This document shows positions 1 through 12,157 of a stretch of DNA of 64,000 nucleotides, in pieces. The number at the start of each line of letters is the position of its first letter. Position 1 is the stretch's first letter. Origin of the DNA: Limnanthes douglasii subsp. nivea (Eukaryota > Streptophyta > Magnoliopsida > Brassicales > Limnanthaceae); assembly GCA_036936605.1 (NCBI GenBank), contig JAUPFV010000001.1:316836809-316900808 (forward strand). Reading direction: 5' to 3'. The notes under the pieces were generated by a model. It saw only the letters and a program-made list of their open reading frames with translations. It searched no databases and was not told where the DNA came from. The translations under genes and the position numbers were made by a program.

Positions 1-180
1 ATAAGCATCCATGAAATATAGTAGTCAATTTGTGGAGGTTGAATCAACTAACTGATCTATTATAGGTAGAAAGAAAGGATTTCTGGGGTAAATCTGTTTA
101 GATCAGTGAAGTCTACCCACATTCGCCATTCGCCATTCTTCTTCTTTAATAGGACCAGATTATTAGTCAATAAAGGATAT
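1..180 (-). pseudogene. pol: Element C reverse transcriptase, N-terminal part, decayed
   Basis: The minus strand encodes degraded reverse transcriptase: the segment corresponding to KNG-x-WRM-x-VDFTDLNR of Tat elements reads at about positions 105-150, and the following VDSTS-like region runs to the left edge. The rest of pol lies outside the window. Several frame breaks are present, so no product is expected. The assignment rests on similarity to the same region of element 1 (32459-33346). Confidence 0.6.
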
Positions 181-397
181 TGTGACTCGCGTATGTGACC
201 CGCTTTAGTCAAATGATCAACCTATATCATAATAGATTTAGATTTTTATTGACAAAAAGATCTTCTCTTCGAGATTATCGGACGAACATTACTTTGTACT
301 ACCAGCCTATGAAAAATAATATCCGCAGGACCCATGTGACATCCTCTGTACACCATGCAAACAAATGTAATTTCATTGATAAAAAATTGATTAAAAT

Positions 398-756
398 TTA
401 TTTTACCTCCAAAGATAGCTTGGTGCCAATTTTGAGGCTTTTACCCAAAAAAAAGATATTGTCCTCGAAGCTGTCGTTTGGGACCATGAACCCAGGGGCT
501 CCCCTCAGATCCTCTACGGAATCGGACCCTAAGGGAAGCCCAACTGAGTGTTGTTGTTTGTTTAATTCAACCCTCTTAATGTGGTTATGCGCCAAAGTTG
601 TTCGATAACATTCTCTTGCCATCTTCTGACTGCTTCTAACCGTTCTAACATTATTTCCGACAACATATTTTTAACATTGATGAATGGTTGATGGCACAAC
701 ATGCATTTAAGACAACCAATACCTTCCATAGATAGGATTATAAGATATTGGGGCAT
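398..756 (-). pseudogene. Element C protease-RT linker, decayed
   Basis: Two short minus-strand frames carry the linker found between protease and reverse transcriptase in Tat elements. One has ARECYRTTLA, then PGFMVPNDSFED and GKSLKIGTKLS. The same blocks occur in element 2 (ARECY-like at 55988, PGFMVPDEGFED at 55860) and in element B (about 17350). The two frames are offset, so the original reading frame is shifted. C, B and element 2 look like one subfamily on the strength of this linker. Confidence 0.6.
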
Positions 757-780
757 TTACCAGAACAAACAAGACTGTGA

Positions 781-1107
781 CTACCTTCTTGAACGGTCCC
801 GGCCCAGATAAACTCTTCCCTCGAATTCTTCGAAGACCTTAGTTGCAGCCCCGGTAAATCCTACTATTATCTGATTCAATCGTAAAATCATCGATAGGTT
901 TTCTACCTGGCTATAAGTAGTCATAAATATAATGTTGGTCGAGCTGCCAGTATCGATCTGAGTTTCTCGTATCTCATTCTGAACTATCTCTGCCATAATA
1001 ACTACCACATCCTCATGTGGAATAGCTACATTTCTTATATTATCATCTTCAAAACAGAGTATTGGATACAGACTTCTATAAAAATATGGTGAAGCACCTG
1101 CTTCCAA
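781..1107 (-). pseudogene. pol: Element C aspartic protease domain
   Basis: The frame encodes GPHEDVVVI-like sequence, here IPHEDVVVI, then the aspartic protease motif DTGSS followed by NIIF, and a VGFTGAAT block, matching the retropepsin region of element 1 (DTGSSANVLF) and element A. The protease would cut the gag-pol polyprotein. This copy stops soon after LGRDRS. It is a fragment of the decayed element and cannot work alone. Confidence 0.75.
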
Positions 1108-1360
1108 TTATGTTGCTACACTAACAATATGTATCTTCCAAGAAAAATTTGATGTTACTACAACAATATCTCCTCTAAAAATTGTTAGTGATTCAAAGAA
1201 AGTACACATTTTAGTAACATTTCCTCTCACTATCGGCTCTTTCACTATATATATATATATATATGATATTTCTGTCCGATTTTGGATCTAAGTACTTAAT
1301 GGAGATGTCAAACGCCTCAATAAGTTCTTCATCAATTGTTTCCGATATCATTAAAGCATC

Positions 1361-1609
1361 TTATTGCTTTGGAACAACTTCTTGTTTTTGAGAAATTGAA
1401 GAATTCTTCTTCACAAATATAGTTAACTTCCCATTTTCTATCAAGTATTGTATCTTTTTTCTAAAAACACACAGTCCTTTCCCGATATTGTCGTGATACT
1501 GACAATATTTATTTTTTATGTTCTCCCTTGGAGTCTGCATCAGAAATCGTTTACGTAAATGGACATGCGGTCGTGATTTCTCAAAGATAGTCGTTACACA
1601 CTCAGTCAA
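1361..1609 (-). pseudogene. gag: Element C gag C-terminal zinc-knuckle region
   Basis: The frame contains NKYCQYHDNIGKGLCV, a decayed version of the C-x-x-H-x5-H-x5-C pattern seen in element 1 as FCRYHDDVGHDTNDC. The second metal-binding His is lost here (GK instead of GH). It is preceded by TIFEKSRPHVHLRKR, matching the SIYEKTRGTINFRKP segment of element 1. Confidence 0.7.
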
Positions 1610-1888
1610 GTCAGAAAAATGAGCAGGTCAGATTCATTTATTTGACATGGGTCAGACATATTGATGAGTGTTGTCCACTGGTGTATATTCTTTCACTCTT
1701 GGAGGCTCGTGGCTTATAGTTTGAACAAGTGCTCGAGGTTGGACCATACTTACTGGTTGTGACAACTGTTGTTGGACATTTTTTGGTGGTGCACTGCTTC
1801 TTATCATTGTTGGATCTTAGTAAGATTGATTCAGAGTGAACTGTGGCATGGACTCTAACTTCGATGCCCTGGTCTTTGCTACCAAAAT

Positions 1889-2435
1889 TTATTTTTCTAC
1901 CTGATCCAGTAATGCTCTGAACGTCATAGCATGTGCTTCCATAATATTATCCTTCATTACTCCAAGGAGTAGACCCATTCGAAAGGAAGCTAAAGCCATT
2001 TTATCCTCACAAAATTCCATGTCTGTTTTGACTTGGATAAAGCGTATCTTATATTCTTTGAGACTTTTCTTCACCTTTTACCCGCAATAAATTATCGTAT
2101 CCCTATTCGCATAAAACGTTTTGCTTCACACAAAATGTTGGCAAAACATGCTCCTGAACATGTCAAAAAATTATACAACCTTGAGGCAAATTATTATACC
2201 AATTTGATGCAACATTCATGGAAATTTGAGAGAAATCCATACACAATAGTTTATCATCATCGTCATAATTACTCATAAAAATTTTGAACTGTTCGATGCG
2301 GTTATCCAGGTCTTGTGTTCCATTGAACTTTTCCAGCTTAGAGATATCAAACCACTTCAGAAGATGACCAGACAAAATTTTCAGGGAGAATGGGGATGAT
2401 CTCCAATTATGAACCATCTTATACGGACTTTCCAT
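1889..2435 (-). pseudogene. gag: Element C gag core, two shifted frames
   Basis: Minus-strand frames at 2163-2435 and 1889-2074 together cover the retrotransposon gag domain: WFDISKLEKFNGTQD, then FSQ-x5-VASNWYNNLPQGCI, then LKEYKIRFIQVKTDMEFCEDKMAL. The nearest relative in the window is gag of element 2 (57269-58279 and 56810-57262). The two halves are in different frames around position 2100. Upstream to about 3150 is the charged N-terminal gag region, too decayed to delimit. Confidence 0.75.
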
Positions 2436-3187
2436 TCATTGCTGCATACAAACCTTCCTCGGATGGGAACGTAAATTGATTACTCACACGATACTCATGG
2501 TTATGGCTACAAGACTGAATTTGCATACGATGAGTTATATATTCTCGTCGAGTCACATTCACCACTTCATCAGGCTCTTCGGAATAATTTTTTTTCTTTC
2601 CATGATCGTTATTTCCCTTTCTCAGACCCTTTGCTCTCTGAGTAGCTCGATGAGCACCTTTATGTCCCTTTGAATTTATTTACCTGTAACTTGCTTTATG
2701 TCGAGTATCCACTTCCGAGGATAAATAATCCTCTGAGCTAAAAGACGAATATTCATTGGTTTCTGTTGATTCATAGCATTGTCCAGATATTGCTCGTCTT
2801 TTATAAGAACTAGGAATTTTTCTCTGATTTTTCTCCTCGAACTAATGAACGTTTTGCGTTGGGTCTGTTACTATTGTCCATTCTCGTCGAACCTCAGATT
2901 TAATTCTCTTCAAACTAATTATCGAACCTCTTAATATCTTCTAATAATGCTTTCCGTCGGGGTACCAAGATTGATTCTTCGAGTAACTCTTTGGAATATC
3001 GATTGTTATTATTCTCTTTCTTTGTTACTTGTTCCTCGATTATGAGATCTCCAGTTGAATTACCAATCACATGGTTTTACGGATCAACCTCTAGCTCTAC
3101 ACGGACTTCAATTTCAATTTCCCTTACAATGTTTTACGATCAATATTATCGTTTTGGAACAAAGATTTCAGGTACCAAACGCCTTCG

Positions 3188-3201
3188 CACAGACGGCGCC
3201 A
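3188..3201 (-). promoter_or_regulatory. Element C primer binding site
   Basis: Read on the minus strand this is TGGCGCCGTCTGTG, one base after the LTR end. TGGCGCC is complementary to the 3' end of plant tRNA-Asp type tRNAs (ending GGCGCCA). Element 2 has TGGCGTCGTCTGTG at the same place (58340-58353), which fixes the orientation and the LTR boundary. Confidence 0.75.
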
Positions 3202-3202
3202 C

Positions 3203-3600
3203 TAATGAATTCAAAAATTTATTGGTTGTTAATCCTGTTAAAACAATATTTGTATGAGAGTATTTGTCAAAGAAATGTTTGTATGTGGTGTTTTTATAGA
3301 GAGAAATTAAATCAATATAGAGAGAAAAAGAACAAATGAATAAATGTAACAATCTTTGACTAATAATTAGACCTTTTTTCCAAAAAGGGGATGTCATTTG
3401 TATAGTACATGGGGTAGATTCCGAATTTATATGTTTACCCTCTCATAAATGGATCTTCTCACCTTAATCTTTTTCTATTTGTAAACAAGTTTACTAGTTA
3501 TTACATATGATCCTCTCAATCCTTATGTTTTCTTTAGTTTAGTCCTTGATATTTAATAATATTGATTTAAACCTTTTGTTCTCTACTATGAATTACAAGG
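3203..3600 (-). repeat. Element C 5' LTR (right boundary approximate)
   Basis: The sequence starts TAATGA next to the primer binding site and resembles the element 2 LTR in order and content: a TTGA(C/T) block, an AAAAGGGG-ATGTC block, TATAGTA, a stretch ending ACAAACAAG-like, and a TTAGTCCTT block. The far end cannot be fixed because the similarity fades near 3600. No matching second LTR is in the window because the element continues beyond the left edge. Confidence 0.5.
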
Positions 3601-4739
3601 CTCACGATAAAATTAGAGAGCACATATTGAAGATGGTTATTATCTATGGATAACATAAGGTTTACAATGTTGAGCTCAATGAGGTGATCGTAGTGGCATA
3701 CATTTTCATATCCCTCTTTGCTAAGTTCAGAATCATCAAGATCACATATGATTACTTTGATAAGTAGTAGGATATGAGCACTTTAATTGTTAATCTAGTC
3801 AATGAGGAGGAAAAATATTGAGAGTAAAAGACTTTGGAGGCCAATATGATTGATATCGGCAAGAGTACACCTCAAAACAAAAAGACGCACTCGTCCATTA
3901 GAGTTGCAACCTTCGATGTCCGACAAGAATGGAGAAGACATGAAGAAGGAAAATTGAAATAAATTACATTGTCTTATTATAAGAGTACAAAATGCTAGAA
4001 GAGAGATTATCCAAAGTTTAAGGCCTGTTTGGCATGAAAGGTGAGTTCTTTTCTGTTGTAACTTCAAAAGTTAATTTAGTTTCAATATTAAAGGACACAT
4101 GATAGGTTGAATAGCAGCAAAAACGCATGTATGTATTTTTTTTTGCATGGCTCAAGCCAAAGAAGGCGTGACTTTCCTAGTTGAAGCCATTTTTCAATTT
4201 AAGATATGTTTAAATTCTAATCATGTATTTTTTAAAGGGTTTATTGTATATTCCTTCTTTTATGAGGAATTTATTTGTTTTTGCATTGTTGGATAAACGT
4301 AGTTATTTATTTTATTTTTTTGGTAATAAAAAAAATTAATATGTTTTGTGACAAATGATTAGCTAGATCAGATGTTCTTAATTGTAATGATAACTTGTAT
4401 ATATTAGATTATATTTATGATAATCAAATATCAATGAATGTAGCACATATAGTAAATTCTAAATATTTGGCTTATTTATGGCATATTGTTTAAGTCGTAT
4501 CTTTAAAAAAAAGAATAGATAAGCTAGTTGCTGAGGCTTAAGTCAACCTGATGTTGTGCATACACCTAAAGTAAATAATGTTGAAGTTGTTTGTGATGAA
4601 CAAATTCAACAACCTTAAGAAATTTAACAACATAATGGGCCAACTTTGCATAGGTTCATTGGCGAGAGGATAAATTCAATGTCTTCAGACTATGTGTCAT
4701 TTCTTAATGAATATGATCGTACTTCAGACTTTCTATAAA
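3601..4739. other. AT-rich stretch without a recognisable gene
   Basis: No frame here gives a convincing protein match. A stretch at 3780-4040 has a charged, gag-like look on the plus strand but too many stops to name. It sits just before the copia RNase H fragment, so it may be decayed copia sequence. Confidence 0.4.
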
Positions 4740-5620
4740 AGAATACAGTCACTTATGTATTGGGATCTGTATTGTAAAGAACCATCCTAGGATCATTTTG
4801 AGTATCTCATAAGACGTTTACCTTGAGAGCATGTTGCATCAGTATGGTTTGGATAAGTGAAAACCTTTGGATATCCCTATAATAATAATAAAAAAAATTG
4901 TCACTCTATTAGTACCTCAAAATAGATTCAGAGATTCAATTCATACATAGGATACCTTATGTCTTAGAAGTTGATAGTCTCATGTATGCGCCGGTATGTA
5001 CAAAACCAGACTTATTATTCATAGTTGGAATGTTACGAAGCTACATGATAAATGTAGGAGTTTCCCATTGGAATGCAATGATAATGGTGTACAAATACTT
5101 GAACAACACCAAACATTTGGGTTGACATATAGCATATCGGGTAATCTGAAGATCATACGTTATTCTGATTCAGATTTTGCTAGAAGTGTAGACACCATAA
5201 AATCTACAACCTGTTATGTATATATTATGACGTGAGGTATTATATCTTGGAAGAGTTTGGAACAAACTCTCATAAAAAACTTGAATATAAACACGCGTGT
5301 TGGTTAAGAAATTTTGTCACTATATTACATGCAGTAGAAGGAATTAAAATACCTCTCTTAGTTTATTATGGAAGCAATTCAACTATCATATTCTCCAACG
5401 AGAACAATATCACCAACATATCTAAGAATATAAACATTAAGTTCTAGTCCGTTAATGAGAGAATTGAAACGGCCAGTTAAGGGTGAAGCATATTGATACA
5501 CAACCTATGGTTACAGATCCGTTTACTAAGATATTGTCTCCCTTCCCCTTTCATAATCATATAGTTTATATGAGTTTCTTTAGTTTTGAAGGTATCCAGG
5601 TTCAGTAGTAGAGGTTTTAC
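4740..5620 (+). pseudogene. pol: Copia fragment 1: end of RT and RNase H
   Basis: The plus strand encodes, across several frames, the RT-RNase H connection of a Ty1/copia element (SLMYAPVCTKPDL-like near 4975), then LGLTYS, then YSDSDFARSVDTIKSTTCYV, which is the copia RNase H motif with its aspartates. GIISWKSLEQT-like and TDPFTKIL-like segments follow to about 5600. Frames at 4996-5235 and 5232-5447 cover most of it. Stops and shifts rule out a working product. Confidence 0.75.
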
Positions 5621-6006
5621 TTTATTTCAGATTGTATTATCACTTCGAACCATATGTCAATTTTTATAGTTTAAGTAATACAATGGTTCATTTTTATTGT
5701 CCTGATCATTTGAATGAAATTAAACGATCTTAATTCAATAGGATCGGTTGAGTAGTTGACATGTGTTGATTACAAGATCGTGTTATACTATCATGTCACA
5801 CTCGATGAGAATTCAAGGTTCAATAAAACGATAGTTAACAATATGATTTATCTTTAAACCATTACTCACTAACTCATGGTGGAACTCTTTGGTTTCTTGT
5901 TAGTTATCTCCTAGCATGAATAGACATTCAGATATTATTTGTGAACAACAATGTTATATACTTCACATTTCATAAGGGTACATTTATGCACAAATGAATT
6001 ATCCAA

Positions 6007-6500
6007 GTGGAAGATTGTAAGGAGATCCTAAATTAAAATGTCTCATCATGTGTAACTTAGGTTATTCAGACATGTTATTAGAAGTCCAATTATATAATTA
6101 AAATAATCAATTGAGAATATCAGACTTATGTATAATGATAATCTTATTATTAATACTAGTATTCAGTCTTATGATGGAATAAATAATGTATGGATACCGG
6201 TTGGGGTATATTGTACCTAGACGAAGGGTCATTTAACCCAACAATTCAGTATTGGGTTCTACAAGCCCAATAATGGTTATAGTCTTTAGAAACGGTGAGT
6301 TTATTAGTATTGGGTTGTAGAAGCGTAAAAGTCTAACTATATATGAGTATGTTAGACATTTGTTTTGCTTTTAAACATTCAGAGAGGTTAAATATTTAGT
6401 TCTTGTTTTCAAATATTCATAAAGGTCAAACTATCCCTCCATCTCTCTCTCTTATCACAGTTCTAGTCAAGACGACGAATGATGATTAAAAAATAATTCT
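6007..6500 (+). repeat. Copia fragment 1 polypurine tract and 3' LTR
   Basis: AGTGGAAGAT at 6006-6015 resembles the AAGTGGGAGAT tract that precedes many plant copia 3' LTRs, and the LTR would begin TGTAAGG at 6016. The stretch to about 6500 contains a repeated GGGTT-x-TA-AGCCCAATA-like segment and CT-rich DNA but no coding frame. The end is not certain. Copia coding sequence starts again soon after, so this may be one LTR shared by two internal regions. Confidence 0.45.
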
Positions 6501-6539
6501 TTAAAGTTCTCTATTGGAGGTGTATAAATAATTTATGGA

Positions 6540-8170
6540 CATTATGCTATATGAAACGAAGTCTCTTATGATAGCCGAATTGAATAGTGTCTTAGACTTA
6601 AAAAAATCTTCAACGGAAGATGGTTTTAGAAGGTGACTATGATGGTCTTGGACTGAGTGTATAAGGCTAACCAAGATGATGAGATTTAATTAATAAGAGA
6701 GGAAAATCTTGGTCAAATTCCAAATGGGTGGAAGGAGTTATAAAATGATATGTTGGTTATAAAAAGGAAGGTCGTATCATTAGGAACTAACCTGAGAGAA
6801 TAAAGGGCACAATAATCCAAAGATCAATTTCGGCTCACGGGTGGTAACTATTCGGCTCAAGTTATCTACCAGACTTGAGAGAGTAATTAACAATGTAATG
6901 TATGCGCCAAAGTTAAACATAATATTCTTTCTATTGGGAAGTTAGATCAGGAATGGTTTACCTATATGCGTGGGGACGGTAGACTATGATCTTACAAGGC
7001 TCCCTTGTTATTATGAAAGCCTATAGGACTAATAGTGTGTTAGTTCTTGAGGATTCTGTACTAGTAGGGGATGTGTCGAATGTGGATAACTATTCAACCA
7101 ATTTTTTGAATCTTCGGTTGGGGCAGGCGAGTGGTAAAGGCCTTAGTGAACTTAGCAAACAAGGGTTGTTAAATGAAAGCACAATTAGGAAGCTATGTTT
7201 TTTTTAATTTGTGTATTGAGTAAGGGCAATAGGGTCAAGATTCCACCTAACGACCATACAACCAATAAGCTCTTGCGTATGTTCATTCGGATCATTGGGG
7301 TCCAGCACAGGAACCTACCATAGGTGGTGCCAAGTATATCACATCACGGATAGATGACTATTCCAGAAAACTACGGGATATACTTTTGAAGACCAAGGAT
7401 AAAACATTTGTTTTTTCTCTGAACTAGAATACATTGGTAGAGAATAAGACAAAAAAATTGTTAAAAAAGTTCGAACCTGATAGCGGCTTGAATATGTTAA
7501 CAAAGAGTCACTAGTTATTGTGCAAAGATTTTCATTGGCAGACACTTAACCGTAAGTGGTACTCCCTAACAAAATGGCCTTGTTGAAAAATGAACCAAAC
7601 CCTACTGTTAAGGTTAGATGTATGCTTTAAACCATTGGAATGGATCGAATGTTCTAGGGAGAATATGTGACTATGGCTTCATATATCATCAACACGAGTC
7701 CATATGCGGAGATGAATTTTATTTGTCCTTAAGAGGCTTGAATATTTGAAAGTGTTCAACAGAGAGCAGTGAAATGTTTGTTCATTGACTATCTGGAAAG
7801 ATTAAAATAGTATAGGTTGTGATGTCTTGAACCTGGACGACTAGATATTGTTATACAAAAGGATGTGTTTTCAATTAGAAGGATATACTATTGAAAAAAA
7901 CGGCGGAGACCCAGCCTAATACGATGGAGAAGAGATGTGAAGTTAATGATGGGTCTGATCTAAATAGTGAAGTTGGAGACGCTTCTACCAAAGATAATTT
8001 AGGACTTGGTTCGTCTTTGGCTCCTAGAAAGAAAGTTCAACTATTGTATAAGTCTGAAGATGGTCTAGGGTTTCATGTTCCAAGGCCTTTGGATGATCAG
8101 ACTAGAAAGTAACATGAGCTTGATAGTTATCAATTGGCGAGAGATAGAGAAACGAGACAAAGTAGGTCGC
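6540..8170 (+). pseudogene. pol: Copia fragment 2: pre-integrase, integrase and linker
   Basis: The plus strand carries the copia GAG-pre-integrase segment (GSLVIMKAYRTNSVLVLEDS, then LNLRLGQASGKGLSELSKQGLL, at 6986-7207), integrase core remnants (HSDHWGPAQEPTIGGAK-like at 7280-7340, DDYSRKLRDI-like after it, SGTPQQNGLVEK-like at 7555), a VTMASYIINTSP block near 7670 and the linker before RT (7891-8112, then DSYQLARDRETR). Many stops occur. The fragment breaks off around 8170, before the LTR of element A. Confidence 0.75.
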
Positions 8171-8275
8171 TTTAGGGGCATGGTTTTGCTTTTGTTATTG
8201 GTTTTATTTGTCTATTAAAACACAAAGATATGTTCTTTAATCTTTTATATATATAATAGTAGATTTTATCTTTGT

Positions 8276-8652
8276 TGATGAGTCCGGAATTATTCACCAC
8301 TCACTGTGGAAACGGGATAGGGTAATCCGGACAATAATCACCCACTTAAGTTTCGGGACAGGACAAAAGTATTAAAAACACTATACACCTTTTGACTAAG
8401 CTAACTGCTAATATGCTTAATAAACTAATAGGTCTTTGAGCTCGACCCAATTTCATAAGTTTGACCCGAAAGCACATATGGCCCATAATTAAGGGTATAA
8501 ATACCCAACCACTTTCATTAATGAGGGTAATAAACATTTAATACAACCAGGCAGCTTAAATCTCTCACTACAAAACACTTAAACATTTAATACCCTTGAA
8601 ATACCACTAAGCATCTGACAAAATTACCGTCACTAAAAAATAATCCTCACCA
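8276..8652 (+). repeat. Element A 5' LTR
   Basis: The LTR runs from TGATGAG to CACCA, directly before a primer binding site. Its start resembles TGATAAG of elements 1 and 3, and ACCA|AATTGGCG matches the LTR-PBS junction of element 1. A TATAAATA box at 8496-8503 is correctly placed for sense transcription. TCCGGA occurs at about 8283 and 8333. No 3' copy was found in the window. Confidence 0.65.
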
Positions 8653-8675
8653 AATTGGCGACCACAGTGGGAGGA
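8653..8675 (+). promoter_or_regulatory. Element A primer binding site
   Basis: AATTGGCGACCACAGTGGGA follows the LTR end. It shares AATTGGCG with element 1. The priming tRNA cannot be named with certainty because only the first bases match the TGGCGC start common to several plant tRNAs. Confidence 0.55.
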
Positions 8676-8724
8676 GAAGGTGCCTGAATCTAGCATTCGA
8701 AACCAGCACGAAAAAATTGTTCGG

Positions 8725-9835
8725 ATGAATCCGGACGAGCAAGAAGTTCCACCAACTTTGGTAGAAGTGGTGGGAGAAAACGATGAGTAGATGATCAAAG
8801 AACAAGACAAGTTGAAAGCCGAGATAGAAGCCTTGAGGGCTGTTAAAAAGATGGAGTTAGGCTTGAAAGAAAAATCAAAGGTGTCAGTCGTTCACAACAC
8901 TTACAATCTAAGGGAGCATGACCCATCAGGAAAGACTCATTTGAGTACTAAAAAGACTCATGTCAGCTCGAAGAAGTCTCACTGGTTTAAACCGGTGGAG
9001 AGCTCAGAGTCAGAATCCTCTAGTAGCTCCTCGAATAAGGATGAAATTGAGGAGTCCCTGTCATCCAGAAGTGATAAAAGCAGGTCTAAGAAGAAGCAAA
9101 AGTTGGTTAAAAAATATTCAAGAAAGAGAGATAGGCATGGAAGGTTGAAGAGGCATCTAAGTAAAGGGTCATCTCATAGCCATAGCTGGATGCACATTGA
9201 CCAGCTATTGATGGATCTTTTCGCTTTCCATGATGAACCAGGTATCTTTGCAACTTCCAATGAAGATACTGTTTTCAGTCGTGGCCGGAATTGGAGGAAA
9301 TCTCCATTGTCCTCCAAGATACTGTCCGGAAACCTTCCTAAGAGGTTTGACAGTACTAAGATGGAAAAGTACGATGGGAGCAAAGATCCAGATAATCATC
9401 TAGAGCAGTTTAAAAATTTTATTATGAATTTTGACGATGACGACAAGTTGCTTTGTAGAGCCATCTCTTAATCTTTTACAGCGAGTGCTCTAAAGTGGTA
9501 TAATAGTCTACCACAGGGGTGCATCAGAAATTTTGATACTTTATGGGTGGCCTTCCGGAGGCAGTTTGTTGGAAGTAAAGAGGTGAAGGGAAATGGAGAC
9601 ATTATCATCCATTTTCCCACCCAAATGGATCATTGAAAGAATATATAAGTCGATTTGTGAACACAAAGAATGGATTAGTTGATTGCTTTGAGCAAGTAGC
9701 AATAGCTTCTCTAGGACAAGGTTTGAACCCTGGAAATCTGGTCGATTCGCTAACCAGGAAGAAGGCCATGACATGGGGAGGCTTGTTGAACCAGGTGGGA
9801 AAGCAAATCAGTGTAGATGAAACAAAAAAAAACTA
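8725..9835 (+). pseudogene. gag: Element A gag, N-terminal and core
   Basis: A start at 8725 gives MNPDEQEVPPTL and 21 codons before an amber codon at 8788. The same frame then stays open to 9471 with a lysine/serine-rich region and the gag core RFDSTKMEKYDGSKDPDNHLEQFKN. Sequence after the stop still reads ALKWYNSLPQGC and FRRQFVGSKE. A shifted frame (9633-9836) continues with SRFVNTKNGLVDCFEQVAIASLGQGL. So gag has at least two stops and one frameshift. Its usual role is the virus-like particle coat. Confidence 0.8.
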
Positions 9836-10920
9836 GGGTGCACAAGCAGGTGAGATCTGTCCCAGCTGCACCGAACCAAAATCAGTCCGGATACAAGGCT
9901 AAGTAGGCCGGACAAAGTCCCAACAGGGCCAAAGCTCAATCTCACCCGACTCTAGCTCAGAGTCAGCAGTCCAGAAATAAGCGAGGATCTTGGGTCCAAC
10001 CAGAGTCGTTTTCCGAATTAAAAGAGAATGTGGCAACCATCTATGAAAAAACAAAAGACGAGGTGCATTTTAGGAAGCCGACAGCGCTTCAATCTCCAAG
10101 GGAAAGTCGTTATGCTTGTTTTTGTCAATATCACCATGATATTGGCCATAACATAGAAGATTTCATCGCTTTGAAGCAAGAGGTGTAGAATTTGATTGAA
10201 AGAGGAAAATTAGGTGCTTATGTCAAGAGAAGAAGTGGGAATAGGTCTGATAATGCTCATCAGACCGACCCAGCAAATAATGCAGGGACATCGGCTCCAG
10301 ACGGGGCCATGGTGATTATTGAGAGATTCAATGTAGAGTCAGAGTATTTGGATCCTGATCCAACCAGGAATAAGATGGGTGTTATAACAGAGCGTACCAA
10401 GACGATGTCTGGACTCATAGGCTTTTTTGAGTCACTTACCATATTTGGGGGAGATACAATGATTGCACCAACTCCTTCTTCAAGGAAGAGGCATGTTCAC
10501 ACTCTGGCTACTCAATTAGAGGGAGGTATGTCCTCCTATCAATCCCAAATTCTTTTTCCCTTCATTGTTTTTGATGAAGATGACTTGAGGGATATAGCTG
10601 GTCCTCATGAAGATGTTATGGTAATAGGAGCATCAATTGGAGCAATGTCGTTAGGAGAATTTTGGTAGACACTGGCAGCTCAGCCAATATCCTCTTTTTG
10701 AGTTCTTTCAAACAAATGAAGAATCTGGTAGTGATTCAACGTTCAAACAGATTCATTGTGGGTTTCACTGGAAGCTCTGCGGACGTAGTCGGGGAATTCG
10801 AGGAGGAGGTTTTTTTGGGCAAAGGCCCTTTCAAGAAAATGGTCAGGGTACTCTTTGTTGTGGTATATTGTCCCACATGCTACAATACCATTTTGGGAAG
10901 GTCTTAGCTCTCCAAGATGC
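9836..10920 (+). pseudogene. pol: Element A gag C-terminus and protease
   Basis: After a stop, the frame resumes with FCQYHHDIGHNIEDF (zinc-knuckle-like, last Cys replaced by Phe). The frame at 10192-10668 encodes FFESLTIFGGDT and GPHEDVMVIG. A shift moves into 10662-10907, which has DTGSSANILF (protease active site), VGFTGSSADVVGEFE and CYNTILGRS. The protease frame is short but well preserved. The break at 10665 separates it from gag. Confidence 0.8.
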
Positions 10921-11075
10921 ATGGTGTAGCTTCAACATTTCACCAATGTTTAAAATATGTTGTTCAAGGACAAGTGGGAGTTGTCCGGAGTAGTCAAAAA
11001 GTAGCAAGGGAATGTTATGCAACCGCACTTGCTCCTAGGACTTTAGGGGCAATTCGGTTAAATGAAGATTAGCAG

Positions 11076-12157
11076 TTGGTGGGGCCCTCTGTGGGAGAGG
11101 GTGAAATTGATGACCCCATAGAGACCCCTGGTGTTTTAATACCAATTGAAGAGGTTGCAACTCACTCTCTGGCTGAAGAGAGATGTGTCAAGATTGGATC
11201 TAAGATGACATCAGAACTAAAAAGCAAAGTGTTATCTTTTTTAGCAAACCACCAACATGTTTTTGCTTGGTGTAATTCTGATGTAACTGGAGTGCCTGCA
11301 GATGTTATATCAGACCAGCTATCCATTCGGAGAGATGTAGCACCCGTTGTGCAAAAGAGAAGAGATTTTTCTAAGGAAAACGCTGATGTCATAGTTCAAG
11401 AGGTTGACTGGCTTACGAAGATGGGGCACATAAAGGAATCTCAGTACCCTTTATGGACAGCCAATCCAGTGTTAGTAAAAAAGAAAAATGGGCAATGGTG
11501 TATGTGCATCGACTTTACTGACCTAAATAGGGCTTGCCTAAAAGATTTATATCCTGTCCCTCAGATAGATCAGTCCACATCTGGGAACAAGTTGCTTTTC
11601 TTCATGGATTCCTTCTTCGGTAATAATCAGATATAAGTAGATCTGAAGGACCAGGAACATACTACTTTTATTACTGATAGGGGCCTTCATTGTTACAAGG
11701 TGATGCCTTTTGGGTTAAAAAATGCAGGGGCTACTTATAAAAGGTTGGTGAATAAAGAATTCGCTGATCAGATTAGAAGAAATATGGAAGTCTACATTGA
11801 TGACATGATGGTAAAACGTGTTGAAGAAGAATTACACTTGGAAGATCTACAAGAGACTTTTTCCAACTTGGTAAAAGTTAATTTAAAATTAAATCCAGAA
11901 AAAATGTGTTTTTGGGGTACAGTCTGGGAAGTTTTTGGGGTATGTGATAAGTGAGAAACGGGATACAGCCTGATTCGAACCAGCTTAATGCTTTATTACA
12001 GATGGATCCTCCTCGGAATATTAAAGAGGTGCAAAGGTTGACACGAATGTTGGCTTCTTTAAATCGTTTTAACTCAAGATCATTGGACAAATGTGCCCCG
12101 TTTTTCCAAACTTTAAAGGGTGCTAAAGACTTCAACTGGTCTCCACAATGCGACTAG
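11076..12157 (+). pseudogene. pol: Element A reverse transcriptase
   Basis: Three frames (11076-11636, 11700-11954, 11951-12157) cover the RT: HVFAWCNSDVTGVPADVI, KKKNGQWCMCIDFTDLNRAC, FFMDSFFGNNQI, then MPFGLKNAGATYKRLV and VYIDDM with the catalytic aspartates, and PRNIKEVQRLTRMLASLNRF. A stop after NNQI and a shift near 11940 break the product. The thumb end reads CAPFFQTLKG, with a glutamine where elements 1 and 2 have an amber codon. Confidence 0.85.

Noticed and set aside
195..608. 137-codon plus-strand ORF
   Set aside because: It lies opposite the decayed pol of element C, and its composition follows the minus-strand coding sequence. It is a shadow frame.
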